Assembly (NCBI GenBank): GCA_021399435.1
Contig: JAJTUP010000003.1
Location: forward strand, 2,775,680-2,839,679
Source of the DNA: Diaporthe sp. PMI_573
Taxonomy: Eukaryota; Ascomycota; Sordariomycetes; Diaporthales; Diaporthaceae
Direction: 5' to 3'
Length of the DNA stretch: 64,000 nucleotides
Of this stretch, positions 23,935-34,356 are shown in pieces. The position numbers and the translations under genes were made by a program. Within the stretch, counting starts at the first letter, position 1. Each line of letters begins with the position of its first letter. The notes beneath the pieces are model-generated. The model was not told the DNA's origin. It worked only from the letters and a program-made list of their open reading frames with translations, and ran no database searches.

Positions 23935-24475
23935 TTAGTTCTCTTTCCCATAGGCACTTAGAGAAAATCCAGTGCCAAGTCTAGGGTAACTCTCTGCATA
24001 CAACGCCCATATAAGCGTTTCCGTTTAACAGTAAATAATGTATATATGCCGGGAGATGAGTTTAGTGGCTGTGAGTTAATTTTTTAGGCTATTTTAAGAC
24101 CCTAACTTTATATTTCTGCATTACCCTTATTTCTTACCTAAAAAGTCTATAACCTGGTTTATTAGATAGCCTGATTTCTAAAGTTTATCTATATTTAGTT
24201 TAGTTACTATTAGGGTTAGGGTTGGCTGTTTATTATAACCTAAAGATAGTAGGTCTAAAGGATAAATTTTCCAGCCTCGCTATTTTTGTACTAGAGCTAA
24301 CCTACATGTGCCTGTAGGTGAGATTATGTTGGAGGGACTATAAGAAGGGCTGACAGAAGCCTACTTAAATTTAATATAAAGTTGTCCAGACTATTTTCAA
24401 ATGTCTTAATTTGCCTTAGGTACCCTACTGCGACCCTGCTATATAAAAACTACTGCTAAAGGTACTAACCTCTAG
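23935..24475 (+). repeat. Dispersed repeat Z, copy 1 (tip inverted)
   Basis: The body (24,040-24,475) matches 45,900-46,290 with many C-to-T changes and is the inverted partner of 26,155-26,600. Landmarks are GGGAGATGAGTTTAGTGG, TTAGGGTTAGGGTTGGCTG and GACAGAAGCCTACTTAAATT. The outer ~80 bp (23,935-24,010, ending GTTTCCGTTTAAC) face the opposite way from the body, so the tip has been inverted. Heavily RIP-mutated. Confidence 0.7.
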
Positions 24476-24479
24476 AGTA

Positions 24480-26150
24480 GCTAAGAGAAAGCCCTTGGGC
24501 CCCCCTTTTAATTTATTAACTCTACTAGGCTAAGCTGGCCTAGAAATATCTAAAATTTAGGTGCTAGGAGGGCTTTAGTTAGCCTATTTACTACTATTTT
24601 ACTAGTCTTTAGATATTTAACCTCAAGGGTCCCCTTCTAAACTTTAGCACATAGGTAGTGGTACCTAAATAGTATATGTTTGGTTCTTTAGTGGTGGGAA
24701 GGGTTCTTAGCAGTAGAGATAGTACCCGTATTATCTTTGTAGAGAATAGTAGGCCTAAGAATAGGCTTATTTAGCTCTATATAGAGCCTACAAAGCTACT
24801 GAATTTTCCTAGTAGCTTTTATAAGCCCTATAAATTTAGCCTCTAGCGTAGATAATGCTATAGTACTTCCTTGCTTTAATTTCTAAGAAATAGGCCCTCC
24901 CTCTAGGGTAAATATATACCTGTAGGTTGACTTTAAAGAGGCCTTATCTTTAGTATAGTTGCTATTAGAATAACCTATAGGTTCTAAAAGAGAGGTTTAA
25001 GGGTTTAGGCCCTTTGCAGAATACCTAATAGCAAGATAATGGTGGCTATTTAGGTACCTAAATAGATTTTAAGCAGTAGATAAATGCTGAAGCTTTAAGG
25101 CTTGAAAAGCCTTAGCTAACCACTAAATCGGAAAGCTTATATTAGGCCTAGTTTGGCTAACTAAATATATAGCGGTACCTACTATAGCCTGAAAACGCTT
25201 ATAGCGGATTTGGTCTAGTGTAGGCTCTTTAATAGGGCCTAAATTAACTAAATTAGGCTAAAAAGAAACTAAAATAGACCTAAAACTTTCTAAATTAAAG
25301 GTTTTAATAGCTTTCTTAATATACTGGCTCTAGGAGAGCCATAGGGTTTGATTAGGGCGGTTCCTAATAATTTAAACCCCTAGAAAGAAGCTTGTAGGGC
25401 CTTTATCTTTTATAGCGTATGCCTTGTAAATTTAACGTTTTAAGGCCTAAAGTTTTGAGATTCTAGGCTCTATAATTAGGCAATTATCGATATAGGTTAC
25501 TATAAATAAGCCTGACGCTCTACTGTAGAAGATAACGAAGTTTAAGAATAGTGGCTTAAAGCCTAAGCTTTTTAAAAGGTTTATAACTATTTGTTGCTAC
25601 TTTCTAGGAGCCTGCTTTAGGCTATATAGCGCTTTATTTAGCCGAATTATCTGCTGAATAGAGGGGTTATAGCTAGCTTTAGCTAATAGTCTTTGGATGA
25701 GGCTATTGGCTTAAGCTGCAAATTCTTTAAAACTCTTTAGAAGTGCCATAAAGACTTGTTTTTTTAGTGTATCGTTTAGGAAAGCATCTATAAAATTGAT
25801 TTACTTGATTTTCCAGTCTAGAATAGCGGCTAGCGCTAGTAGTACCCTCTAGGTAGGGGGGCTAGAGGTTGAGGCAAAGGTTTTGGTAAAATCTACCTCG
25901 TTCCTCTATTAAAATTCTCTAACTACTAATTGGGCTTTAAACTTAAAAACTTGATTATTTTTGTCCTTTTTCTCTTTTAGAACTAGTTGACTAGTAATAG
26001 GCTTTTAATCTTTTGAAAGCTTACTATTTGGCCAAAATTTAAGGGTATTTTATAAAATAATTTGCTTAAATTTTCTATAGATCGCCTGTAGCTATTTAGC
26101 CTTATTATAGCTTTTTAGCATCTATTTCTAGGTCTGGGGGGCTTGAGCTT
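24480..26150 (-). pseudogene. Copia-type reverse transcriptase/RNase H remnant
   Basis: Minus-strand translation gives Ty1/Copia signatures: LYSLKQAPRKWQQ near 25,600-25,630, YIDNCLII near 25,475-25,505 (the YVDD box with its second Asp changed to Asn), and LSTLEAKFIGL near 24,830-24,870 (RNase H). Many stops, AT-rich. Only the pol 3' half is present and no LTRs were found. Instead the fragment sits exactly between two inverted copies of repeat Z. Confidence 0.8.
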
Positions 26151-26154
26151 TGAA

Positions 26155-26625
26155 GGTTAGTGCCTTTAGCAGTAGTTTTCATACGGCAGGGTCGCAGTAA
26201 GGTGCCTGAGGCGAATTGGGACATTTGAGAATAGTCTGGACAACTTTGTATTAAATTTAAGTAGGCTTCTGTCAGCTCTTCTTATAGTCCTTTTGACATC
26301 GTCTTACCCGCGGGCATGTATGGGTTGGCTTTGGTGCAGGAATAGTGAGGCCGGAAAATTTGTCCTTTAGACCTACTATCTTTAGGTTATAATAACCAGC
26401 CAACCTTAATCCTGATAGTAACTAAACTAAATACAGATAAACTTTAGAAATCAGACTATCTAATAAATTAGATTATATGCTTTTTGGGTAAGAAATAAGG
26501 GTTATGTAGAGGTATAAAGTTAGGGTCTTAAAACAGCCCAAAAAATCGACTTACGGCCACTAAACTCATCTCTCGGCATATATGCCCCATGGGCATATAG
26601 CCGAAATTAAGCGTTTCCGTTTAAC
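26155..26625 (-). repeat. Dispersed repeat Z, copy 2 (inverted partner of copy 1)
   Basis: Reverse complement of copy 1, including the inner boundary GCTAAAGGCACTAAC, and ending in the shared terminus GTTTCCGTTTAAC at 26,625. Moderately RIP-mutated (GACATTTGAGAATAGTCTGGAC against the less altered copies). Confidence 0.75.
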
Positions 26626-27640
26626 AACTATAATCTTTAATTTTCTAAAAGCTAAGGCTATTAAAGAAGAAGAGGAGAAAAAGAAAGATTAATAAGTCTT
26701 AAAGGTAATACTCTTGTTTATTAATAACTTTAAGTTTTAGTATAAGGTAGAGATATTGGCTAAGATCTTTTGGCCTATTAAAAATATATAATATTACTTA
26801 GAGTAAGATTATTTATATATTAGAGAGGTTATTCTCTGTTAGTTAACTATTTAGAGTAAATAAAATGCTCTTAAAAAGACTAAATAAGATTTTCTTATTA
26901 ACTATATAAAGTTAAGATAATGGCGAGTTTAAAAGATAAAAGGCTAAACAATAGATATGTATTACTTTATATTTGCCTTAGATCTATAGATAATAATAGA
27001 AAAGGGTCTAAGGCTTAATACTATAGAAAAAGTATATTACTTTTTAGAAGAAAATACTAATATTAAAGAATACTAATAACTTTGTAGGAAGTTTTGTTGA
27101 TTTTATATTTGCAAATGTATTCTTTTTGGCCCAACCTTACAGATCTATTAGAAATAGCTAAAGATTTTTTATACGCTTTTTTATTATTATATCCTAAGCA
27201 CGTAGAGATACTTTGGGTCTATGGGAGTTAAATTGGCTATATTAGTAAGAAGAGATCTAGGATTTTTGACAAACTTTATTCCTTTAAAGTATTCCTTTAG
27301 TACTATAAACTATCTTTATTATAAGCTTTAGAATCGGCTTAGTCTATTTAGTACTAATAAGGTTACTTTTATTTATATAAACAGTCAGGTACTTACGAGG
27401 CTTAAGATAGTTAAAGATAATCCGGCAAAACCGATAGTTATTAAAAACTAGGAGATAGTTAATATTGCTTAGCTAGTTAAGATAGAAAACGCCTTTTAAG
27501 ACTATATTATTGTTAATAGCTAGGGTTAGGAAGAGACTAATTTGGAAAATAGTAGAGATAATATAGACATTGGCCAATAAGAGGTTTTGATATATAAAAT
27601 ACCTAGAAGTTTATAACGTCAAAAACTTTGGTCAGATAGG
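26626..27640. other. AT-rich RIP-mutated DNA, unassigned
   Basis: No frame over 60 codons and pervasive TAA/TAG. It may include the mutated 5' half of the hAT element that follows (GKLPFGKL-like scraps near 27,640), but no motif is firm enough to assign. Confidence 0.5.
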
Positions 27641-27691
27641 TAAATTACCATTTGGTAAATTATCTCGACCGGAACCCTAGTTGGTAAGGGC

Positions 27692-28888
27692 TTGATGCTG
27701 ATCTCTGACAACGATACCCGCTGGAATTCAGTCTACCTAATGATCTTCCGCGCCCTAAAGCTCAAGCCTATCGTCAAGGCCTTTTGTACGCTGAGCTCTG
27801 CAGAACCGGTGCAAGAAAGACGCGTTCCTGAAGAAGATGTTCTGACTGAGGAGGACAGGGTCATCTTGGCCGGAATGATTGAGATCCTGGAGCCTTTTAT
27901 CCAACAGACCAAGTATTTTGAGGGCAGGAAACCTAAGTTCGGCGCAGTCATGCCGTCTATCGTCAAGCTACAGCAGCATCTCGATGACATGGACCAGCGA
28001 TATCGTACGAGATGGATAAATCGCCCCGCCGCAGCTCCAGCTCTTGATCTTGACGAGCCCATTGAGGATTGTATCGTAGTTGCTGCCGAGCTAGCCAAGG
28101 GTAGACGGAAGCGGAACGGGCCTGCTAAGTTGTCAGATCCGAACTTTAAGGTAGAGGTGCCTGCCAACCAGCAACTCTCACAGCCGCAGTTGACAGCAGC
28201 AGCCTCATCGTCGCGGCAGATGGTCTCACCCTTCGAACTGACCGACAACGCAGCTCGATTCATCCGGCAGTCAATTCAGCACGCCAAGCAGAAGCTCGAG
28301 AAGTATCGTGATCTACTAGAGGAGGCGCGCATACCTTGGTTTGCTACCATATTGCACCCCGGATATACGGCAGCATGGCTGAAGGAGAACATGAATCCGG
28401 CCAAGTACGTCAGCGTCATCGAGGACTTCAAGGCCTATTTCGAGGAGCACTACCCTGCTCAGCTGGCGGCTGAGTCAGTACAGCCGCAGGCTAAGGAGCA
28501 GGAGAGGGCAATCATCGGTAACAAGCTGGCCGTTGACAATGACTTCTACCAACGGCACTCTCAGACTGAGGATGAGATGGAGGCCTTCTTGCGTATGCCA
28601 CCGCAGGCCAGGCCTACAGGCCATCTGCTGCCACGGTGGTTATTGAACAGAGCTCGATTCCCCAGGCTGTTCAGGATGGCGATGAATATCCTGTCAATAC
28701 CGGCCATGTCGAGCGAAAACGAACGCAGTTTCAGTCAAGCCAAGCTCGTATATACATCTCAGAGGCTACGAATACATCGGGATCTTGTGCGGGTACTGCA
28801 ATTGCTCAAACAGTGGGCGAGAGGCGGCCTCTTTAAGTGGCTGGAGTTGGCTGTACTTGACGACCTTGAAGTTGATGATGGAGACTAG
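27692..28888 (+). pseudogene. hAT transposase, C-terminal part with dimerisation domain
   Basis: 398 codons, GC-balanced and free of stops. The frame opens with LISDNDTRWNSVYLMIFRAL, a conserved hAT catalytic-domain segment. It ends with the hAT C-terminal dimerisation region (MNILSIPAMSSENERSFSQ...TSQRLRIHRDLV...LLKQW) and an acidic tail. The BED zinc finger, the first catalytic Asp and the rest of the N-terminal half are missing, because upstream DNA turns abruptly AT-rich and stop-laden at about 27,640. It cannot be an autonomous transposase as it stands. GCTTGCAAGCCCGG just after the stop may belong to the element's 3' terminus. Confidence 0.85.
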
Positions 28889-29973
28889 TGTTATGTAACC
28901 AGGCTTGCAAGCCCGGTTTGGCTTATAAGCCTGGCCGTATGGGACGCAAATCTAGCGAATTTAACGCAAATCAATCCAAATCTCGACTCCCTAGGCTTGA
29001 GTTTGTCTTATGTGGAACGCTGGGTCCCAGTAGTAGAAGGACTTCCCGTCACTTCCGGCTGTTCAAGTAGCACCGTGGCTGTAGCTGAGGGACGGGGTGA
29101 CATCAGATTGGGCTAGTTTGGCTGGGGTCCCGACCATCATACACAATACAACACACTCAATCCGACACATTCAAAGCTCGACGCGTGTGAAACGCACCAG
29201 TGGGGTACGGCGGGGTTGAACGCTGACTAAGGTTGGACGCCCGGGGCGCCTATTTACCTCAGTGTCCTCAGACTGTAGACCACGTTGTTGAATGCGCTAA
29301 ACCGCACTCGGATGCTATCGTGTTCGCCCAAAAAGCTGAATCAGTAATTTTCTATTATGGACTAGCTCGAAAATAAGCGAACGTCTGAGGGAACTGAGGT
29401 AAGCGCCTATCGCATCGCCAGTTGCAACACGTTCCTTGGCCAGATACATATACTGACAGGAGCCAGCACGCGGCTGATGTGATTCGTCAGACGACGCTTT
29501 TCCCCGCTGAGAGCAGCTCACCTCGATCAATCAGAGGCCGTGACAGTGCAGTGGCTGTGGGCTGTTCCCATTTTTTGCGACAGCAATCCCCGAGAGACTC
29601 TCAGAAAGGCCCCGGACCAGCGTGCGAGAGGGTCCCACAATAAACTTCGCAGCGCGCTCCACCACTCGACGATAACCATAACTTCCCGGCTCTGGCGACG
29701 CTGCCCTCCGTGCTTCCTTGTTCACTGGCTTCCTCCCAGACCGTCGACCCCGACCAAGCATCCACGCCGAAGGTTCTGGCCGATAAAGACGCACAATTGC
29801 CCTTTGTTGCCGCGCCACTGGGTGAGGGCTTTGGCCGAGGTCGTCTCCGCCATCGATAGACACCCGCTCCGATGCGGGCTTGACGGCTGCCATTCCGATC
29901 GTCGTTTCTCTCCCTCCCGCCACAGCGACGGCGACGTCAAAACACCCTGTCATGTCTCGGGTCCTCGCAGACT
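28889..29973. other. Intergenic DNA; no gene supported
   Basis: GC-balanced. Overlapping frames on both strands at 29,530-29,950 show no family motifs. It precedes the RIM15-like chimera and may contain its promoter. Confidence 0.4.
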
Positions 29974-32443
29974 TCTAGCCCTGGACTGCTGCCAGACAGC
30001 CCGGGGCTGACGCCCTCCCGGATCAGGCCAACGCCGCCAGAGACACGAGAGCAGCCACCCAAGACCCACCCAGTTCGCCAACCCCCCTTCCTCACCCGCC
30101 AGACGACGACGACGAGTCTGCGCCGAGTTGCGCAACCGAATCCCAGCCGCCGACCGACAGCACACACAACATCCGGGGACGGGACGAGGGAATCCCCACC
30201 AAACGACCAACCAGATGCCACCATCTCCAGTGGCGTCCCTGCCGACTTTCCACACACTATGGGCCAGGATACGGACAAGCTGGCCCCGCCGGTCGTGACT
30301 TCGCTGCGAGCGGAGACCAAGATCGATCTGCCTCCGCTGATTGTCGAGTCGCTGGGCTCCGGGGCGGAGATTCTCGCTAGCTACCTGACGGTGCTTGCCG
30401 AGACTGGGCTTGAGGATCCGGAAAATCATGCCGATACCCCGGAACTAACATTTGAACATGATACAGCGGTGCGACTACAACCTTCCCGCCATGTCGATTA
30501 TCTGTCGCACGACTGGAGGGAGGATGATATTTGGTCTTCCTGGAAGTATATTGTATCAAAGAAAGGTGACTACACCAACGCCGCTCGACTGGAAAATGCG
30601 TCATGGAGAAGTTGGATGAAAGTCAAGAACAAGCTAAAAACAGTGTCCCCGGAGACATTGAATTGGCCAGTATTCCTTTACACAATGGCCTAGTGGCATT
30701 CTAACACATCACAGGCTCAAGGATTGTGACATTACTTGGTTATATGGCCCTTTACAAACGGGTCCTAATAATCTCATCCCTTGCCAGACAGAACCAAACA
30801 GCTCCAGATTATCCAAGTCCAACTCCTTCCTTGGCAAAAAGAAGCCTTTCTTGAAGAAGAGAAGTATGTCGGAGATCATGTTGCAGATACCCCTGTCGTC
30901 GTCATCTTTAGTCAAACGGGCTACGGCCGCACCGCCACCTTCAGTCCTCTGCCGCATCTGCGAGCGTCAGATCCCGCCGTGGTGGCTCGAAAAACACACG
31001 GATCTGTGTCTGCCGGAGCACCAAGCGGAGCTGGAAGTGCAGACGGCCCAGGAGAGCCTCACGGAACACCGCCGTGCCATTGTCAAGGTCCTCGATGCCC
31101 TGGAGGCTCGGAAGAGCCGGTCGGTGACTGGCGATCAGGCTCCACTTCCCCGCGCCGAGTACAAGGACTTACCCATTGGGCCGCCCACTACGTCGGCGTC
31201 CTCATCCTCCACGTCGGCATCGCCTTCCCCCGCAACCGGCCGGTCACGCGATCGGTCTTCCGGCTTCGGTCATGCTAAGGGCCGCTCGTTTACTATCCGG
31301 CGACCCCCGGTAAGAATCGTCGAGCTCCTCCTCGACCTCTGCGATACCGCGTTAGAGATCAGCCCACCAGCCATCAAGGAAGCCTCGTCCCAGACACCAG
31401 GCGAGTTCCGAACCCAGTCGCCTAAATCCGAATCCCGGATGTTGCAGGTGAAGCAGTGGGAGTCGCCGAGCACCAAAACGCAGGAACAGGAACAAGGACT
31501 AGTACTGCTCTGCTCCGATACGGAGAGAGTTGCCAAGGCCAAGGTCGAGGCCGTATTCCGGCACAGAAAGATCATCGAGGACGCCGAGCGCATCCGAATC
31601 AAATTCGCTGTCATTGTCCAGGAATACATCGACGAGGCAATGCGAAAGGCGGCCAAGATTGCGGCCGGCCGTCTCAGCGATTCGACCGAGGATGGGGAGG
31701 AGGCGGAGGAAATCGAGGATCAGACGTCGTCGCCTTCTGGCGCGACCTCAGATTACCCGGACCGACCCCACGATGCCCCGTCTCGTCTTTCTCATGAGAG
31801 GCGCGAGATGCTGCGCCGGCAAGAGCAGGATGACAAGTTCTTGCGGACGAAGAAGCCTGCCTATGTCGAGCATCACGACGAGTCTGATGACGACTACCTC
31901 TCATCCAAGAAGAAGTCGACGATACCGAGCAGCAGTAGCCGGAAACACGACAGCCCGCGCCGAGACAAGTCGTCGCGACAGGTCGGGCCCAGCCGTGAGA
32001 AACAGAGACCGACCAAAAAGTTCCATGACATATTGAAAGCCGCTGGGGACTACATAGACAAGGTGCGGAGTAAAAGAAGTGTCTCGGGGCCATCAGATCC
32101 GTTCAAGTTACATAAAGAAAAAGCCCCGATCAGTCTCATTTCCGGGAGAACTCCCGACCGCCGCTTCTCCGCAACTAACCTCAGGTCGCCAGCCGAACCT
32201 TTCTCGCCAAGGCCTCCTTCTCGCAGATCATCGTTCCAGTCCCTCAGGTCGTACACCTGGTCGAACAGCGGATCATACGGCGGTACTCGTGCGAAGAGAA
32301 CCATCGTGGTATGGAAGTGTCAAAGCATTGTATGTGAGGGGCGTACGGGTGCAAACCCACACAAAGACTCGGGATGTTGCACATGGTCGGGAACGCGCCC
32401 AGACAAGAAGAAATGCGTGAGTCCAGTTCTTCTATATTGCTAA
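29974..32443 (+). CDS. Chimeric reading frame: RIM15-like / REG1-like / RIM15-like
   Basis: One plus-strand frame with one intron. Part 1 (29,974 to about 30,415; first in-frame ATG 30,259) has RQPPFLTRQTTTTS and LPPLIVESLGSGAEILASYL, recalling the linker of fungal RIM15 kinases downstream of PAS. Part 2 (about 30,420-30,905) has VDYLSHDWREDDIWSSWKY, LENASWRSWMK, TVSPETLNWLKDCDITWLYG and LKKRSMSEIML, the N-terminal DUF1752-type region of REG1, a PP1 regulatory subunit in glucose repression. Part 3 returns to RIM15: VLCRICERQIPPWWLEKH zinc-finger-like motif, RAIVKVLDALEAR and ARRPP/IVELLLDLCDTALEIS through SPRPPSRRSSF. No kinase domain follows and the last ~55 residues are unfamiliar. The intron (30,666-30,714, CTAAC branch site, ACATCACAG acceptor) needs a GC donor (GCCAGT). 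Expression and function unknown; a duplicated, rearranged pseudogene is possible. Names rest on remembered motifs. Confidence 0.65.
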
Positions 32444-33450
32444 GAGTACAATTGCTTGATCTCCAAGTTAACATGCAATTGCATATCCGTAGTGTCGCTG
32501 CCAAAGGCTTATGGATCAGTCAGAGACGGAATTCAGCTCGGACGAGAGTTGCAGGAGTGGCGCTAGTCATCGTTCGGATACTGCCTCGGAGCGCTACGTG
32601 GCCGCTTCTTATTCAGGCGATGACACTCGATCTCGGTCCCCGGGTATTCGATCGATAAGGTGATGTGGGTTGCCTTCCAAGGACATTCTGACATTGAACA
32701 GGGTTGTCCTTCCGTAGACCGAAGCTTGGGGCGCCATGCCGCTAGGCGGTTCAATGACAACCAAAGACGCTCTCAATCCATTGTTGGCTCCGTCCGAATA
32801 ATGCCGACATGACTTATACAGCGTGGTGCGTGTTTCAATCGAGCATTAGCAGGTTCCAATTATGAGAATCTACCGACTCCCGAAACCAAAGAAACCCAAA
32901 ACATGGACCAAGCCACATAGACCAGAACAGGGACCTCAAGAAGCAAGACAAAAGAGCACATACAAAAACAGAGCTAAAACAGCCGTAATCTCAAGGGTAG
33001 CAGAAAATTGGCTAGTGGCAAGTTGTCGACCATGTAGAAGGAGGTGGCATAGGGGATATTGGCAGCTGTATGCCCAACTTGGGTCCTCTTCTTGTCTATC
33101 CACATGATCACTGCTCAATGCGCATTTATCGCACCAGTCTCGGTCATTTCCTTGTGTGTGCCGCTCTTCAAGTGTCCGGCAACAGGAATTCCCTGCTCAA
33201 AATGGCAAACTCTCCGATTCTCGATGTCGATTCTTGTCGTAGCATCCCACAATTTATCTGAAGGCGTTCTTGCAATATGGAGTAAGCTATGTTGAATAGA
33301 GAGTCTGCGAGTTGACCGTTCTATTAACTCCAATTGTCTCGCTCTTTAGCTGCTATCGCAACCGTCCGATCCTGCTGGATTCGATGTCGGGGTCTCCGTC
33401 GATTTCCATGCGCTCCAAATCTCCGAGCTAGGGGATTTAAGCCAAGGGAC
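32444..33450. other. Intergenic DNA; no gene supported
   Basis: About 1 kb of GC-balanced DNA. Short frames on both strands lack motifs or splice support. Confidence 0.4.
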
Positions 33451-33735
33451 ATGCCGGAGACCTACTGGGGCAATCTGCACCCCCCGACCAATGCCCCAGC
33501 GATGTTCAGAGCGAAACCCCCAGATCAGGACAGAATGTCCCGGAAGAACGGCGACGTGGCGGATGCGGTTGAAGGCAAGCCGAAGCCGTACGACAGACTA
33601 TTCGAGGCCAAGATACGAGCGGACCTAACGCCACCGGCGATAGAATTCAAGGATGTGCGGCATTGCCCCGAGGGAGGGGAGAAGACGTGGCCCGAGCCGA
33701 TTCATTGTCCCATGTGCGGGGTGGAGATTCAATAA
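33451..33735 (+). CDS. Small hypothetical protein
   Basis: ATG 33,451 opens 94 codons (MPETYWGNLHPPTNAPAMF...) ending CPMCGVEIQ. The C-terminal HCPEGG...HCPMC spacing could bind a metal. The frame is open upstream to 33,334 and a TTTAG near 33,350 could be an acceptor, so an upstream exon is possible. No family was recognised. A second open frame overlaps the same DNA, which lowers confidence. 33,736-34,250 downstream holds nothing I can support. Confidence 0.35.
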   Translation: MPETYWGNLHPPTNAPAMFRAKPPDQDRMSRKNGDVADAVEGKPKPYDRLFEAKIRADLTPPAIEFKDVRHCPEGGEKTWPEPIHCPMCGVEIQ

Positions 33736-34250
33736 TGCCTCAAATTTGAAATAAGGGAAGACGGCCTGAGACCTAAGGCTCTCTCGTCATAGGACGCACG
33801 TCGATACTGAAGATCCCCCGAGAAGCCTAGATATTCTGAGACCTAAAACGACTTAGAGAGAAGCGTTACACCACTTTCCTCAACCTCTTCCACGAAGTTG
33901 ATGAGAGTCAACTCCTCCTCTTTCTCCAGCAGCACTTTAGCTGTGGCCAAATGGTGGTGGTCTGACGTACCTTCCGCCGTCGACGAATGCCTCCAAGCAA
34001 ACTATGTAGCTGGGTGACTCATGGGGACCTGACGGAGTCGGAGGATAAGTTTGACTTCATTGATAGCTGGTTTTGGACACAGGAGGAGTGGTGACTGAGA
34101 GGGGAGTGATGGATATGAAGACGGGATGTCAATTCTATAATGGTTAATGTAGATAAATTTAGCAGCCTCGGGGGCCATCATTTAACCATTCCTAAACTTT
34201 CGGCCGATATCGCGGACTTTCGATGGTCAGCTTCAATCAGGGATAGTCCC

Positions 34251-34356
34251 GGCTACACAGGCAGTCCTGACCGACGAAGCAATAGTCGATCGATCACTCT
34301 TCTGGCTATACAGGCAGTCCTGACCGACGAAGCAATAGTCGAACGATCACTCTTCA
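34251..34356. repeat. 53-bp tandem duplication at the 3' end of the NLR gene
   Basis: Two adjacent copies, 34,251-34,303 and 34,304-34,356, each starting GGCTAYACAGGCAGTCCTG and differing at only three positions. The unit is not a multiple of three, so the duplication shifts the frame and rewrites the last residues of the NLR. Confidence 0.9.
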
